This document shows, piece after piece, positions 7,379-16,129 of a stretch of DNA of 45,512 nt. The position numbers and the translations under genes were made by a program. Source of the stretch: Bacteroidales bacterium (GTDB lineage Bacteria; Bacteroidota; Bacteroidia; Bacteroidales; Muribaculaceae); NCBI GenBank assembly GCA_014800845.1, contig JAAVFJ010000057.1, positions 1 to 45,512 of the forward strand, in the 5' to 3' direction. Position 1 is the first letter of the stretch. Each line of letters begins with the position of its first letter. A model generated the notes under the pieces. The model was given only the letters and a program-made list of their open reading frames with translations. It did not search any database and was not told the DNA's origin.

Positions 7379-7648
7379 ATGGCACAGAACAACAGCGAAA
7401 TCCGTTATCTCACTCCCCTGTCAGTAGACACTAAGAAGAAGAAATATTGCCGCTTCAAGCGTTCCGGCATCAAGTATATCGACTACAAGGATCCCGAATT
7501 CCTCAAGAAGTTCCTCAACGAACAGGGTAAGATCCTTCCCCGTCGCATCACCGGCACTTCTCTGAAGTTTCAGCGTCGCGTAGCTCAAGCCGTTAAGCGT
7601 GCCCGCCACCTCGCCCTGCTCCCCTACGTAACTGACCTGATGAAGTAA
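7379..7648 (+). CDS. rpsR: 30S ribosomal protein S18
   Basis: Ribosomal protein S18, partner of S6 on the small-subunit platform. The 89 residues contain the family core: [20 protein letters not shown], then [20 protein letters not shown] and [14 protein letters not shown], the standard S18 C-terminus. The Cys in YCRF is the usual single zinc-like position. It sits between rpsF and rplI. Confidence 0.98.
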   Translation: MAQNNSEIRYLTPLSVDTKKKKYCRFKRSGIKYIDYKDPEFLKKFLNEQGKILPRRITGTSLKFQRRVAQAVKRARHLALLPYVTDLMK

Positions 7649-7677
7649 CCCTTAACCCCTTAAGCACTCACACCATT

Positions 7678-8121
7678 ATGAAGATTATACTCAAGGAAAA
7701 TGTAGCTAATCTCGGCTACAAGGACGATGTGGTAGAGGTAAAAGACGGTTACGGCCGCAACTATCTCATCCCCCAGGGTAAGGCTATCGTTGCCTCTGCC
7801 TCTGCCCTCAAGCAACTCGCTGAGGACCAGAAGCAGCGCGCCCACAAGCTCGCTAAGATTCTGGAAGACGCCAAGGCTGCCGCTGCAGCTCTCGAGGGCG
7901 TAGCGCTCACTATCGGCGCAAAGACCAGCTCTACCGGCACTATTTTCGGTTCTGTCAACAATATCCAGATTGCTGAAGCTCTCGAGAAGCTCGGCCACAA
8001 TGTGGACCGCAAGCTCATCTCTATCAAGGGCTCTGTAAAGGAGGTTGGCAACTACACCGCTAACATCAAGTTCCACAAGGAAGTTGAGGTTGAGATCCCG
8101 TTTGAAGTAGTAGCAGAGTAA
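7678..8121 (+). CDS. rplI: 50S ribosomal protein L9
   Basis: Ribosomal protein L9, a large-subunit protein that extends from the L1 stalk base and limits frameshifting. The 147 residues show the N-terminal domain MKIILKENVANLGYKDDVVE and GYGRNYLIPQGKA, a long helix rich in Ala and Lys (residues 40-75) and a C-terminal domain (IFGSVNNIQIAEALEKLG, FHKEVEVEIPFEVV). It is the third gene of the operon and is followed by a strong terminator. Confidence 0.98.
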   Translation: MKIILKENVANLGYKDDVVEVKDGYGRNYLIPQGKAIVASASALKQLAEDQKQRAHKLAKILEDAKAAAAALEGVALTIGAKTSSTGTIFGSVNNIQIAEALEKLGHNVDRKLISIKGSVKEVGNYTANIKFHKEVEVEIPFEVVAE

Positions 8122-8155
8122 TTTTGTAGCTCTGACAACTTTTGGTTATCACCCA

Positions 8156-8197
8156 CCCCTGAGCGCCCGTTCGCGCTTAGGGGTTTATTTGTTTTTA
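8156..8197 (+). terminator. Intrinsic terminator of rpsF operon
   Basis: Stem CCCCTGAGCGC with GCGCTTAGGGG (8156-8183, one G-T type pairing) around a short loop, followed by TTTATTTGTTTTT. A classic rho-independent terminator just after rplI. The following 8198-8314 holds a TTAGG-rich motif (around 8192-8223) but no gene. Confidence 0.88.
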
Positions 8198-8314
8198 GAC
8201 CTTAGGGTTGAGGTTTTAGGTTATAGCTTTCGGCTGTCGCTCAGGACTTAACAGCCCTTAGGTGCGTTTATGGATTTCGAGCCTCGAATACCTGACCTAA
8301 ACATCTCCTGACAC

Positions 8315-9577
8315 ATGTATTTCGACGAATTAGACTTGGGCGACGATCTGCTTGACGCGCTCTATGAGATGCACTTCGATGAGTGCACCCCTATTCAGGC
8401 TATGGCTATCCCTCCGGCACTTGAGGGGCGCGACCTTATGGCTATCGCGCAGACGGGCACCGGCAAGACGGCTGCTTATCTGCTGCCCGTCATTGAGCGC
8501 CTTACTTATGGCGACTATCCCCGCGATGCAATAAACTGCGTAATCATGACCCCTACGCGTGAGCTTGCGCAGCAGATTGACCGACAGATGGAGGGCTTCG
8601 CCTATTATCTCCCGGTGAGCTCGCTGCCTATTTACGGCGGCACTGACGGACGCGAGTTCGGTCAGCAGCAGCGCGGCCTGAGGGCGGGTGCAGATGTGGT
8701 CATAGCCACTCCGGGCAGACTGCTCGCGCATTTGCAAACGGGGCATTGCGACCTGTCGCGCACATCATTTTTTATTCTTGATGAGGCCGACCGCATGCTT
8801 GATATGGGTTTCTTCGACGACATTATGGCTATAGCAAAACATCTTCCCTCAGAGCGTCAGACCATGATGTTCTCTGCCACAATGCCTCCGAAAATTAAGC
8901 AGATGGCCGGCAAGCTGCTGAAGAATCCCACTGAAGTAAAGACTGCCGTGAGCCGTCCGGCGGAAAAGATAGACCAGAGCATCTACATGGTGCCCGAATT
9001 GCAGAAGCAGGACGTTTTGCTTCATCTCTTTAAAGAGGGTTTCGCCCAGAGGGTGATAATCTTCGTGGCCTCGAAGGTGAAGACTAAGGAGCTGGCGCGC
9101 AACCTGCGTCGCGCCGGGTGGCATGCCGCCGAGATGCACTCCGACCTGGATCAGCGTCAGCGTGAGGATGCCATGCTCGCCTTCCGCGCCGGCCGTACCG
9201 ACATACTCGTGGCTACCGACATAGTGGCGCGCGGCATTGACATCGACGACATAGCCATGGTGGTGAACTACGATGTGCCGCGTGAGGCGGAGGACTACGT
9301 GCACCGCATAGGCCGCACTGCCCGCGCCGGCGCCGGCGGCAAAGCAGTGACTCTGGTGGGGGAGAGGGACCGTGGTGCGTTTGCCCGCATAGAGCGCTTC
9401 CTGAAGACCCGCATACGCCGCGAGAAGTGGGGGGATGCCCCTGAGGAACCGTTGGCCGAGAACGCGCCCGCCGAGGCTAAGGAGCGCAAACAGGGTGCTC
9501 CGAAGCGAGGGAACAAAAAGCAGGGCAGGCGCCGGTATCACCGACGCCCGCCGAAGAAAACGGGGAATATGAATTAA
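8315..9577 (+). CDS. DEAD-box ATP-dependent RNA helicase, RhlE-like
   Basis: RNA helicase that unwinds structured RNA with ATP, acting in ribosome assembly or mRNA turnover. The 420 residues carry all family motifs: Q motif (FDECTPIQAMAIP), motif I AQTGTGKT (about residue 47), Ia PTRELAQQ, DEADRMLDMGF, SAT (near residue 190), ARGIDIDD and HRIGRTARAG. The tail from residue 380 is strongly basic (KERKQGAPKRGNKKQGRRRY), as in RhlE-type proteins that grip RNA. It stands alone after the ribosomal operon terminator and converges on hutH. No strong promoter was identified; a weak TAGCTTTC lies near 8224. Confidence 0.93.
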   Translation: MYFDELDLGDDLLDALYEMHFDECTPIQAMAIPPALEGRDLMAIAQTGTGKTAAYLLPVIERLTYGDYPRDAINCVIMTPTRELAQQIDRQMEGFAYYLPVSSLPIYGGTDGREFGQQQRGLRAGADVVIATPGRLLAHLQTGHCDLSRTSFFILDEADRMLDMGFFDDIMAIAKHLPSERQTMMFSATMPPKIKQMAGKLLKNPTEVKTAVSRPAEKIDQSIYMVPELQKQDVLLHLFKEGFAQRVIIFVASKVKTKELARNLRRAGWHAAEMHSDLDQRQREDAMLAFRAGRTDILVATDIVARGIDIDDIAMVVNYDVPREAEDYVHRIGRTARAGAGGKAVTLVGERDRGAFARIERFLKTRIRREKWGDAPEEPLAENAPAEAKERKQGAPKRGNKKQGRRRYHRRPPKKTGNMN

Positions 9578-9586
9578 TCCTCCCGA

Positions 9587-9618
9587 TGCCTGCCTGAGAC
9601 TGCTCAGGCGGGCATTTC
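9587..9618 (+). terminator. Terminator of DEAD-box gene overlapping hutH 3' end
   Basis: TGCCTGCCTGAG (9587-9598) pairs with CTCAGGCGGGCA (9603-9614) around a 4-base loop and is followed by TTTCT. The right arm contains the stop codon and last codons of hutH on the other strand, so the two convergent genes share this hairpin. Confidence 0.7.
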
Positions 9619-11112
9619 TATGTCGTAGCCATCGAGGAACTCCATGGTCTTGGCTATGTAGTCGGCCATCACCACGTCGTCCTCCACGAAGGGCACATGC
9701 TTGCGATACTCATCCTTGATGGTCTGCAGATAGGGAGAGGACTTGAGCGGACGACGGAAGTCGAGACCCTGAGCGGCGTTCATGAGCTCTATGGCGGCTA
9801 TGTACTTGAGGTTGTCAATAATCTTGTGGAGCTTGGTAGCAGAGTTGGCGCCCATGCTCACGAGGTCCTCCTGGCCGTTGGAGCTCACGATGGAGTCGCA
9901 GGAGGCGGTGAAGCAATACATCTTGTTCTGGCTCACCACAGATGCTGCGGCATACTGGGGAATCATGAAGCCGGAGTTGAGGCCCGGTTTGGCCACGAGG
10001 AACTCGGGCAGCCCGCGCAGGCCGAGGATGAGCTGAGCCACACGGCGTTCGGAGATATTGCCGAGCTCGTGGAGAGCCACACCCATGTAGTCGAACACGA
10101 GAGCGAGGGGTTCGCCATGGAAGTTGCCGCCGGAGATCACCTGGTCCTCGTCGGGGAAGACGGTGGGGTTGTCGGTCACTGAGTTGATTTCGGTGTGGAG
10201 CACTCGGGTCACGTGGTGCATGGCATCCTTAACAGCGCCGTGCACCTGGGGGATGCAGCGGAAGGAGTAGGGATCCTGCACATGAGCCTTTTCGCGGGCT
10301 ATGATTTCGCTGCCCTCGAGCATCTTGCGGAAGTTGGCGGCAGTCTCAATCTGTCCGGGGTGAGGACGCACCTCCTGAATGAGGGGTGAGAAGGGCTCGA
10401 TGCGGCCATCGAAAGCCTCGAGGCTCATAGCGCCTATGGCATCGAAGCAGTGCACCATGTGCCAGCCGTCAATGAGGGCCTTGATGCCGTTGGCGCTCAT
10501 GAACTGGGTGCCGTTGAGCAGTGCCAGACCCTCCTTGCTTTTGAGCTTGATGGGGCGCCAGCCGAAGATGTTGAGAATATCGGAGCCTTTGAAGCGCTTG
10601 CCGTCGTGCATAACCTCGCCTTCGCCTATGAGGGGGAGGAAGAGGTTGGCCAGAGGCGCGAGGTCGCCGGATGCGCCCAGGGAGCCGCGATCGTAGACCA
10701 CGGGGAAGATGTCGTTGTTGTAGAAGTCAATGATGCGCTGCACGGTCTCTACCTGCACGCCGCTGAAGCCGAAGCTGAGGGCGTGAGCCTTGAGCAGGAG
10801 CATGAGTTTCACCACGGTCTCGCTCACGGGTGTGCCGATGGAGCAGGAGTGGCTCTTCACCAGGTTTTCCTGCAGAATACCGAGCTCATCGGGGGAAATG
10901 GTGCGGTTGCAGAGGGAGCCGAAGCCGGTAGTCACACCGTAGATGGGGTGTTCGGTGTCTACAGCCTTGCGGTCCAGGTATTCGCGGCAGTGCTCAATCT
11001 TCTTGACAGCCTCGGGTGAGAGGGTGAGCTTGGTGCCGTCGCGCAGTATGCGCTCTATGAGGTCATAGGTCAGCTCTGAGCTGCCTATAGCGTATGTTTC
11101 AAGTCGGGACAT
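9604..11112 (-). CDS. hutH: Histidine ammonia-lyase
   Basis: Histidine ammonia-lyase (EC 4.3.1.3), the first step of histidine degradation: L-histidine to trans-urocanate plus ammonia. The 502 residues match the family. GSLGASGDLAPLANLFLPL contains the Ala-Ser-Gly triad that cyclises to the MIO cofactor, and YGVTTGFGSLCNRTI is the conserved N-terminal loop with the catalytic Tyr. NPTVFPDEDQVISGGNFHGE and QEDLVSMGANSATK are further family signatures. It is the last gene of a minus-strand cluster (S9 peptidase, hutU, ftcD, hutI, hutH) and follows hutI after 67 bases that hold a small hairpin. Confidence 0.97.
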   Translation of the reverse strand: MSRLETYAIGSSELTYDLIERILRDGTKLTLSPEAVKKIEHCREYLDRKAVDTEHPIYGVTTGFGSLCNRTISPDELGILQENLVKSHSCSIGTPVSETVVKLMLLLKAHALSFGFSGVQVETVQRIIDFYNNDIFPVVYDRGSLGASGDLAPLANLFLPLIGEGEVMHDGKRFKGSDILNIFGWRPIKLKSKEGLALLNGTQFMSANGIKALIDGWHMVHCFDAIGAMSLEAFDGRIEPFSPLIQEVRPHPGQIETAANFRKMLEGSEIIAREKAHVQDPYSFRCIPQVHGAVKDAMHHVTRVLHTEINSVTDNPTVFPDEDQVISGGNFHGEPLALVFDYMGVALHELGNISERRVAQLILGLRGLPEFLVAKPGLNSGFMIPQYAAASVVSQNKMYCFTASCDSIVSSNGQEDLVSMGANSATKLHKIIDNLKYIAAIELMNAAQGLDFRRPLKSSPYLQTIKDEYRKHVPFVEDDVVMADYIAKTMEFLDGYDIEMPA

Positions 11113-11120
11113 TATTTTGG

Positions 11121-11143
11121 GGTTTTAGGTTTTAGGTGTTAGG
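11121..11143. repeat. TTAGG-rich intergenic motif
   Basis: Plus strand reads GGTTTTAGGTTTTAGGTG then TTAGG. A related stretch, TTAGGTGTTAGGTTTTAG on its minus strand, lies at 22210-22231, and a weaker one at 8192-8223. It looks like a dispersed low-complexity intergenic motif. Confidence 0.45.
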
Positions 11144-11147
11144 AGAA

Positions 11148-11172
11148 CTCGGAGAACTCCGATTACTCCGAG
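11148..11172 (-). other. Hairpin in hutI-hutH gap
   Basis: CTCGGAG (11148-11154) and CTCCGAG (11166-11172) form a 7-bp stem between hutI and hutH. There is no T-run, so it is more likely an RNA processing or stability element that sets relative expression than a terminator. Confidence 0.4.
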
Positions 11173-11179
11173 ATCTCAC

Positions 11180-12412
11180 TCAAGAGACTACGCGGCCGCA
11201 TGAGATGGTAGTGCGCACGCAATTCATGCCTACGTAGTAGGGGAGGGAGTGGTAGTTGTCAAATTCCAGAATGGCCACATCGCCGGCTTTGCCTACCTCA
11301 AGCGAACCGGTCTCGGCTGCGAGGCCCAGGGCTGCTGCGCCGTTGAGGGTGAGGGCCGTGATGGTCTCCTCCACACTCATCTGCATGTAGATGCAGGCCA
11401 GCGCGATGGTGAGCGGTATTGAGCCGGAGAAGCAGGAGCCGGGGTTGAGGTCGGTGGCGAGTGCCACAGCGGCGCCGGCTTCTATGAATTTGCGGGCCGG
11501 AGCGAAGGGCTCCTTGAGAGCAAAAGCCGTGAGGGGGAGCAGGGTAGCCACCACGCCGGCCTCAGCCATGCGGCGCACACCCTCGTCGCTCACGTGGAGC
11601 AGGTGGTCAGCGCTTACGGCTCCCAGCTCGGCAGCCAGCTCGGCACCACCCAGAGTCACAATCTCGTCGGCGTGGAGCTTGAGGTCGAAGCCCATGTCGC
11701 GCGCGGCGCGCAGCAGACGGCGAGAATCCTCTATCTCAAACACATTCTTCTCCGTGAAGATGTCGCAGAAGCGTGCGCGCCCCTTAGCGGCCGGGAGCAT
11801 CTCGCTGATTATGAGGTCCACGTATTCGCCCGTGCGCCCCTTGTACTCTTTAGGCACAGCGTGGGCGCCCAGGAAGGTGCTGACAATGCGCAGCTTTGCC
11901 TCGGGATCGGCGGCCAGACTCTCGATCACATCGAGCATCTTCATCTCGCTCTCAGTGGAGAGGCCGTAGCCACTCTTCGCCTCCACGGTGGTGACACCCA
12001 TTTCGCTCATGCGGTCAAGAAACCAGCGTGCCTTTTCGGCAAGCTCCTCGGCCGAAGCTGTGCGGGTAGCGTTGACGGTGCTCTGGATGCCCCCGCCGCG
12101 TTCCATGATGCTCATGTAGCTCTCACCCTTCAGGCGCCAGCCGAACTCATCGGGGCGATAGCCGCCGAAAATCAGGTGAGTGTGGGAGTCAACGAAGCCC
12201 GGGAGCGCCACGCGCCCCTCGGCATCGAGGCGGGCATGTCCGGCGGGAATCTCAGGCATCTGCTGCATGGATCCGCAGTAGGCAATGAGGCCATCGGTTA
12301 TGATTATGGCACCTTCGCGGATGACGCTGAGCTCAGCCATCGCCGCACCCTTCCGGGCCGAGTGGCCCAGAGGGGTTACGATGGTGGCGTTAGTTATAGC
12401 GATATTATTCAT
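11180..12412 (-). CDS. hutI: Imidazolonepropionase
   Basis: Imidazolonepropionase (EC 3.5.2.7) hydrolyses 4-imidazolone-5-propionate to N-formimino-L-glutamate, the third step of histidine degradation. It is a metal-dependent amidohydrolase of 410 residues. Metal and substrate landmarks are VDSHTHLIFGG (His-x-His), FLGAHAVPKEYKG, LKLHADEIVTLGGAELA and ATDLNPGSCFSGSIP (metal-binding Asp). The start overlaps the end of the formiminotransferase gene by 4 bases (ATGA), which points to translational coupling. Confidence 0.97.
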   Translation of the reverse strand: MNNIAITNATIVTPLGHSARKGAAMAELSVIREGAIIITDGLIAYCGSMQQMPEIPAGHARLDAEGRVALPGFVDSHTHLIFGGYRPDEFGWRLKGESYMSIMERGGGIQSTVNATRTASAEELAEKARWFLDRMSEMGVTTVEAKSGYGLSTESEMKMLDVIESLAADPEAKLRIVSTFLGAHAVPKEYKGRTGEYVDLIISEMLPAAKGRARFCDIFTEKNVFEIEDSRRLLRAARDMGFDLKLHADEIVTLGGAELAAELGAVSADHLLHVSDEGVRRMAEAGVVATLLPLTAFALKEPFAPARKFIEAGAAVALATDLNPGSCFSGSIPLTIALACIYMQMSVEETITALTLNGAAALGLAAETGSLEVGKAGDVAILEFDNYHSLPYYVGMNCVRTTISCGRVVS

Positions 12413-14109
12413 CGGTCGATCACGTCGTTAACCATGCGTAGGATGGCGGTCTCGCGCTCGGCAGCCTTGGCGGCTATTTCGGCGGCTTCGGCCAGAAGAG
12501 CGTCGGCCACGGTGCGGTCCTTCAGGTCGCGGGCGTTGATGCGCACGTTGAGGTGAGCACCCATCACGGCGCTGCGGGCAGCCAGAGCGCCTACGCCGGC
12601 ATCGCTCACAGAGGCGGGGTTACCCTTGGCGGCCATTGATTCGATCACGTCAAACACCTCGTAGGCGGTCTTCATGGTCTGCAGGGGCACTTCGGTGGCA
12701 AACAGCGTAGCAGCCTCCAGAGCGGCCTTGCGGGCAGCCTTTTCCTCCTCCGTGCCTTTGGGCAGACCCAGAGCGTCCATGATTTTGTTGAACGCGGCGG
12801 TGTCCTCGTCCACCAGGTGGATGAGCTTGTCCTGAAGCTCGCGGCCACGCTCGGCAGCGTCGGAGAATTCCTCCCAGCGGTCGTCCCAGCCGGGTTTGTG
12901 AGAGGAGAGGTTGGCCACCATAGTGCCGAGAGCGGCAGCCAGCGCACCCATGTAGGCGGAGATTGAACCACCGCCCGGAGCGGGTGACTCCGATGAAGTC
13001 TCGTCGGCAAACCCACGGCAGGTCATGTCTACGAGCTTCTTGCTCTTATCTTCGGCTTCAAGCATGTATTCTATCACCTTCTCGGCAGCGTCGAAGGGCT
13101 TGAGCTCATCCAGGCCCATGCTCTTCACGGCAATCTTGATGATTTCCGGGTCGGAGATGCCGAGCGAGCGTTGCTGCATGCGCAGGTAGTGCTTGCCGGC
13201 GTCTATGATGGCGCGCTTCGGGATGAGGCCTACTATCTCGGTGCCGGTCACGCGGATGCCGCGTGCTGCGGCGGCGCGGCTCACCTCGTCGAAGGCTACA
13301 TGCAGCGGAGTCTCAGACATGTTGGTGATGTTCATGCTCACCTGGGCGATGCCATATTCATCGATAAACCAGCCTATGGCCTTGGTGCCTTTCAGTGTGC
13401 CGGGTTTCCAGATTACGTTGCCATTCTCATCGGTGAGCTTCTTGCCGGTCACCTTGCCACCCTCGCGCATGGGGCGCCCCTTCTCGCGCACGTCAAAGGC
13501 TATGGCGTTGGCGCGACGGGTAGAGGTGGTGTTGAGGTTGAAGTTCACGGCAATGAGGAAGTCGCGGGCACCCACGGCTGTGCAGCCGGTGCGGGCCACC
13601 TGCTCGTCCCAGGGGCGGTCGCCGAAGTCGGGACCCTCGCCGGGCTTACCCATGCGGTCGGCCAGCCCTTCGTATTCACCCTTGCGGCACACGGCCAGGT
13701 TCTTGCGTTCGGGCGAGAACGCAGCGGCTTCATAGCAGTAGCAGGGGATGCCGAGCTCTTCCGATGCGCGGCGTGCAAGCTCGCGGGCATACTCGGCACA
13801 CTCCTTGAGAGTGACGCCGCTCACGGGGATTAGGGGGCACACGTCGGTGGCGCCCATGCGGGGGTGGGCACCATGGTGTCCTCTCATGTCAATGAGTTCG
13901 GCGGCCTTCTTCATGCCGCGCAGAGCAGCTTCAATTACTGCTTCGGGCTCACCCACGAAGGTCACCACTGTGCGGTTGGTAGCTTCGCCGGGGTCCACGT
14001 CAAGCAGGCGCACTTCGCCACCCTTCTCGATTTCGGCAGTGATGGCATCGATAACTGCGCGGTCGCGCCCTTCAGAGAAATTGGGCACGCACTCTATGAT
14101 TTTTTTCAT
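12409..14109 (-). CDS. ftcD: Glutamate formiminotransferase-cyclodeaminase fusion
   Basis: Bifunctional enzyme that moves the formimino group of formiminoglutamate to tetrahydrofolate (EC 2.1.2.5) and then deaminates it to 5,10-methenyl-THF (EC 4.3.1.4). Residues 1 to about 330 form the transferase part (MKKIIECVPNFSEGRD, RGHHGAHPRMGATDVCPLIP). Residues about 360-566 form the cyclodeaminase part (SESPAPGGGSISAYMGALAA, the conserved APGGGS loop). The 566 residues match the mammalian-type fused enzyme, here in a bacterium. It lets histidine carbon enter the folate pool and yields glutamate, and explains why no hutG or hutF is present. It follows hutU after 14 bases. Confidence 0.95.
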   Translation of the reverse strand: MKKIIECVPNFSEGRDRAVIDAITAEIEKGGEVRLLDVDPGEATNRTVVTFVGEPEAVIEAALRGMKKAAELIDMRGHHGAHPRMGATDVCPLIPVSGVTLKECAEYARELARRASEELGIPCYCYEAAAFSPERKNLAVCRKGEYEGLADRMGKPGEGPDFGDRPWDEQVARTGCTAVGARDFLIAVNFNLNTTSTRRANAIAFDVREKGRPMREGGKVTGKKLTDENGNVIWKPGTLKGTKAIGWFIDEYGIAQVSMNITNMSETPLHVAFDEVSRAAAARGIRVTGTEIVGLIPKRAIIDAGKHYLRMQQRSLGISDPEIIKIAVKSMGLDELKPFDAAEKVIEYMLEAEDKSKKLVDMTCRGFADETSSESPAPGGGSISAYMGALAAALGTMVANLSSHKPGWDDRWEEFSDAAERGRELQDKLIHLVDEDTAAFNKIMDALGLPKGTEEEKAARKAALEAATLFATEVPLQTMKTAYEVFDVIESMAAKGNPASVSDAGVGALAARSAVMGAHLNVRINARDLKDRTVADALLAEAAEIAAKAAERETAILRMVNDVIDR

Positions 14110-14123
14110 CTCTGGTAATAGAT

Positions 14124-16115
14124 TTATTTAAGGTTCTTTGTGAGGCTGTCGATGAGGGCATCGTCAGCGAGGAAGGGCTCGGTTATTGCGAAACCGTCCT
14201 GATGGTGCTCCTTGTTCCACTGCACCACGGTGGACATGGCGTTCTCGTTGCGGGCCCATGAACGGCGAGCCACACCACCCATCACGTCCCAGAGCATAGC
14301 CTGAGTGAGGATGCGGTCTACGCGCTCGGAGCCGTCGCACACCATGCCGAAGCCGCCGTTGATGCTCTTGCCTATGCCTACGCCGCCACCGTTGTGCAGG
14401 GCCACGAGGCTCATGCCGCGGGCACAGTTGCCGGCAAAACACTGCACGGCCATGTCAGCCATCACGTTGGAGCCATCCTTGATGTTAGAGGTCTCGCGGA
14501 AGGGGGAGTCGGTGCCGCTCACATCGTGGTGGTCGCGACCGAGCATGATGGGACCAACTTCGCCGTCGCGCACCATCTTGTTGAAGCGCAGAGCTATGGC
14601 CAGACGTCCGGCGGCATCCTGATAGAGTATGCGTGCCTGAGTGCCCACCACGAGGTTGTTCTTCTCGGCGTCGCGTATCCAGTTATAATTGTCGCGGTCC
14701 TGATAGCGGCGGTTGGGGTCGATGCACTCCATGGCGGCCTTGTCGGTCTTCACCAGGTCCTCATGCTTGCCTGAGAGGCACACCCAGCGGAAGGGGCCGT
14801 AGCCGAAGTCGAAGAGCATGGGGCCCATGATGTCCTCCACGTATGAGGGCCAGATGAAGCCATCCTTCTCGTCGATGCCGTTGCGAGAGATTTCCTTCAC
14901 CCCCGCATCGTAGATGGCTTTCATGAAGGAGTTGCCATAGTCGAAGAAGTAAGTGCCCTGAGCCACCAGAGCCTTGATGGCCTTGAAATGGCGCTTGAGG
15001 CTCTCATCCACACGGCTGCGGAATTCCTCGGGATTGTGGTGGAGCAGGCGTGTGCGCTCCTCGAAGCTGATGCCGGCGGGGCAGTAGCCACCTTCGTAGA
15101 CAGCGTGGCAGGAGGTCTGGTCAGAGAGCAGCTCCACCTTTTCACCATGCTCTACGGCATATTCCAGCAGGTCTACCACGTTGCCGAGGTAAGCGATAGA
15201 GACGGGCTCCTTCTTATCCATAGCCTCGCGGGCCCAGGCGAAAGCCTCGCCGATGTTGTCGGTCACTTTCTGCACCCAGCCCTGGTCGTGGCGGGTCTTG
15301 ATGCGCGAGGGGTCAACCTCGGCAATGATGGCAGCCGCACCGGCTATCTCGGCCGCCTTGGGCTGAGCGCCGCTCATGCCGCCGAGGCCGGAGGAGATGA
15401 AAAGGTGTCCGCGCAGGTCGCCGTCGGCGGGGATGCCGAGCTTCATGCGGCCGGCGTTGAGCAGGGTGTTGAAGGTGCCGTGCACAATGCCCTGAGGGCC
15501 GATATACATCCAGCCGCCGGCAGTCATCTGCCCGTAGTTGGCCACACCCATCTGCATGGCTTCATGCCAGTCATGGAGATTGTCGAAGAGACCCACCATC
15601 ATGGCGTTGGTGATGATCACGCGCGGAGCGTCGGGGCGTGAGGGGAAGAGGCCCAGGGGGTGACCGCTCTCGATTACGAGGGTCTGGTTTTCGGTCAGTT
15701 CCTCAAGATACATCTTTATGAGGCGATACTGCATCCAGTTCTGACACACCTGGCCGGTCTCGCCGTAGGTCACCAGTTCGTAGGGATAGAGAGCGATGTC
15801 GAAACAGAGGTTGTTGTCAATCATCACCTGGAAGGCTTTGCCCTCCAGACATTTGCCCTTGTATTCGTCAATGGGCTTTGCTTTGAGGTCGCCTGCGGGG
15901 CGGAAGCGATAGCCGTAGATACGGCCGCGGGTGCGGAGCTCTTCGAGAAATTCGGGAGCGAGCTCAGCGTGGAGAGAGGGATGGATATATCTCAGCGCGT
16001 TGCGCAGTGCAACGGCAGTCTTTTCAGGAGTAAGAGTGTAACCGCGGTCCGGAGCGCGGCGAATACCCTCGACAAATTCGGGGTATTCAGGAAGTACGGG
16101 AGGTAGTGTAAGCAT
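14124..16115 (-). CDS. hutU: Urocanate hydratase
   Basis: Urocanase (EC 4.2.1.49) converts urocanate to 4-imidazolone-5-propionate with a tightly bound NAD+ used as an electrophile. Motifs include QMTAGGWMYIGPQGIVHGT, the glycine-rich GLGGMSGAQPKAAEIAGAA and HNGGGVGIGKSINGGFGMV near the C-terminus. At 663 residues it is longer than the classical bacterial enzyme (about 555) and nearer the eukaryotic type. It is separated from the upstream S9 peptidase gene by only 14 bases and precedes ftcD, so all five genes are probably one transcript. Confidence 0.96.
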   Translation of the reverse strand: MLTLPPVLPEYPEFVEGIRRAPDRGYTLTPEKTAVALRNALRYIHPSLHAELAPEFLEELRTRGRIYGYRFRPAGDLKAKPIDEYKGKCLEGKAFQVMIDNNLCFDIALYPYELVTYGETGQVCQNWMQYRLIKMYLEELTENQTLVIESGHPLGLFPSRPDAPRVIITNAMMVGLFDNLHDWHEAMQMGVANYGQMTAGGWMYIGPQGIVHGTFNTLLNAGRMKLGIPADGDLRGHLFISSGLGGMSGAQPKAAEIAGAAAIIAEVDPSRIKTRHDQGWVQKVTDNIGEAFAWAREAMDKKEPVSIAYLGNVVDLLEYAVEHGEKVELLSDQTSCHAVYEGGYCPAGISFEERTRLLHHNPEEFRSRVDESLKRHFKAIKALVAQGTYFFDYGNSFMKAIYDAGVKEISRNGIDEKDGFIWPSYVEDIMGPMLFDFGYGPFRWVCLSGKHEDLVKTDKAAMECIDPNRRYQDRDNYNWIRDAEKNNLVVGTQARILYQDAAGRLAIALRFNKMVRDGEVGPIMLGRDHHDVSGTDSPFRETSNIKDGSNVMADMAVQCFAGNCARGMSLVALHNGGGVGIGKSINGGFGMVCDGSERVDRILTQAMLWDVMGGVARRSWARNENAMSTVVQWNKEHHQDGFAITEPFLADDALIDSLTKNLK

Positions 16116-16129
16116 TTATTAGGTTGTAA

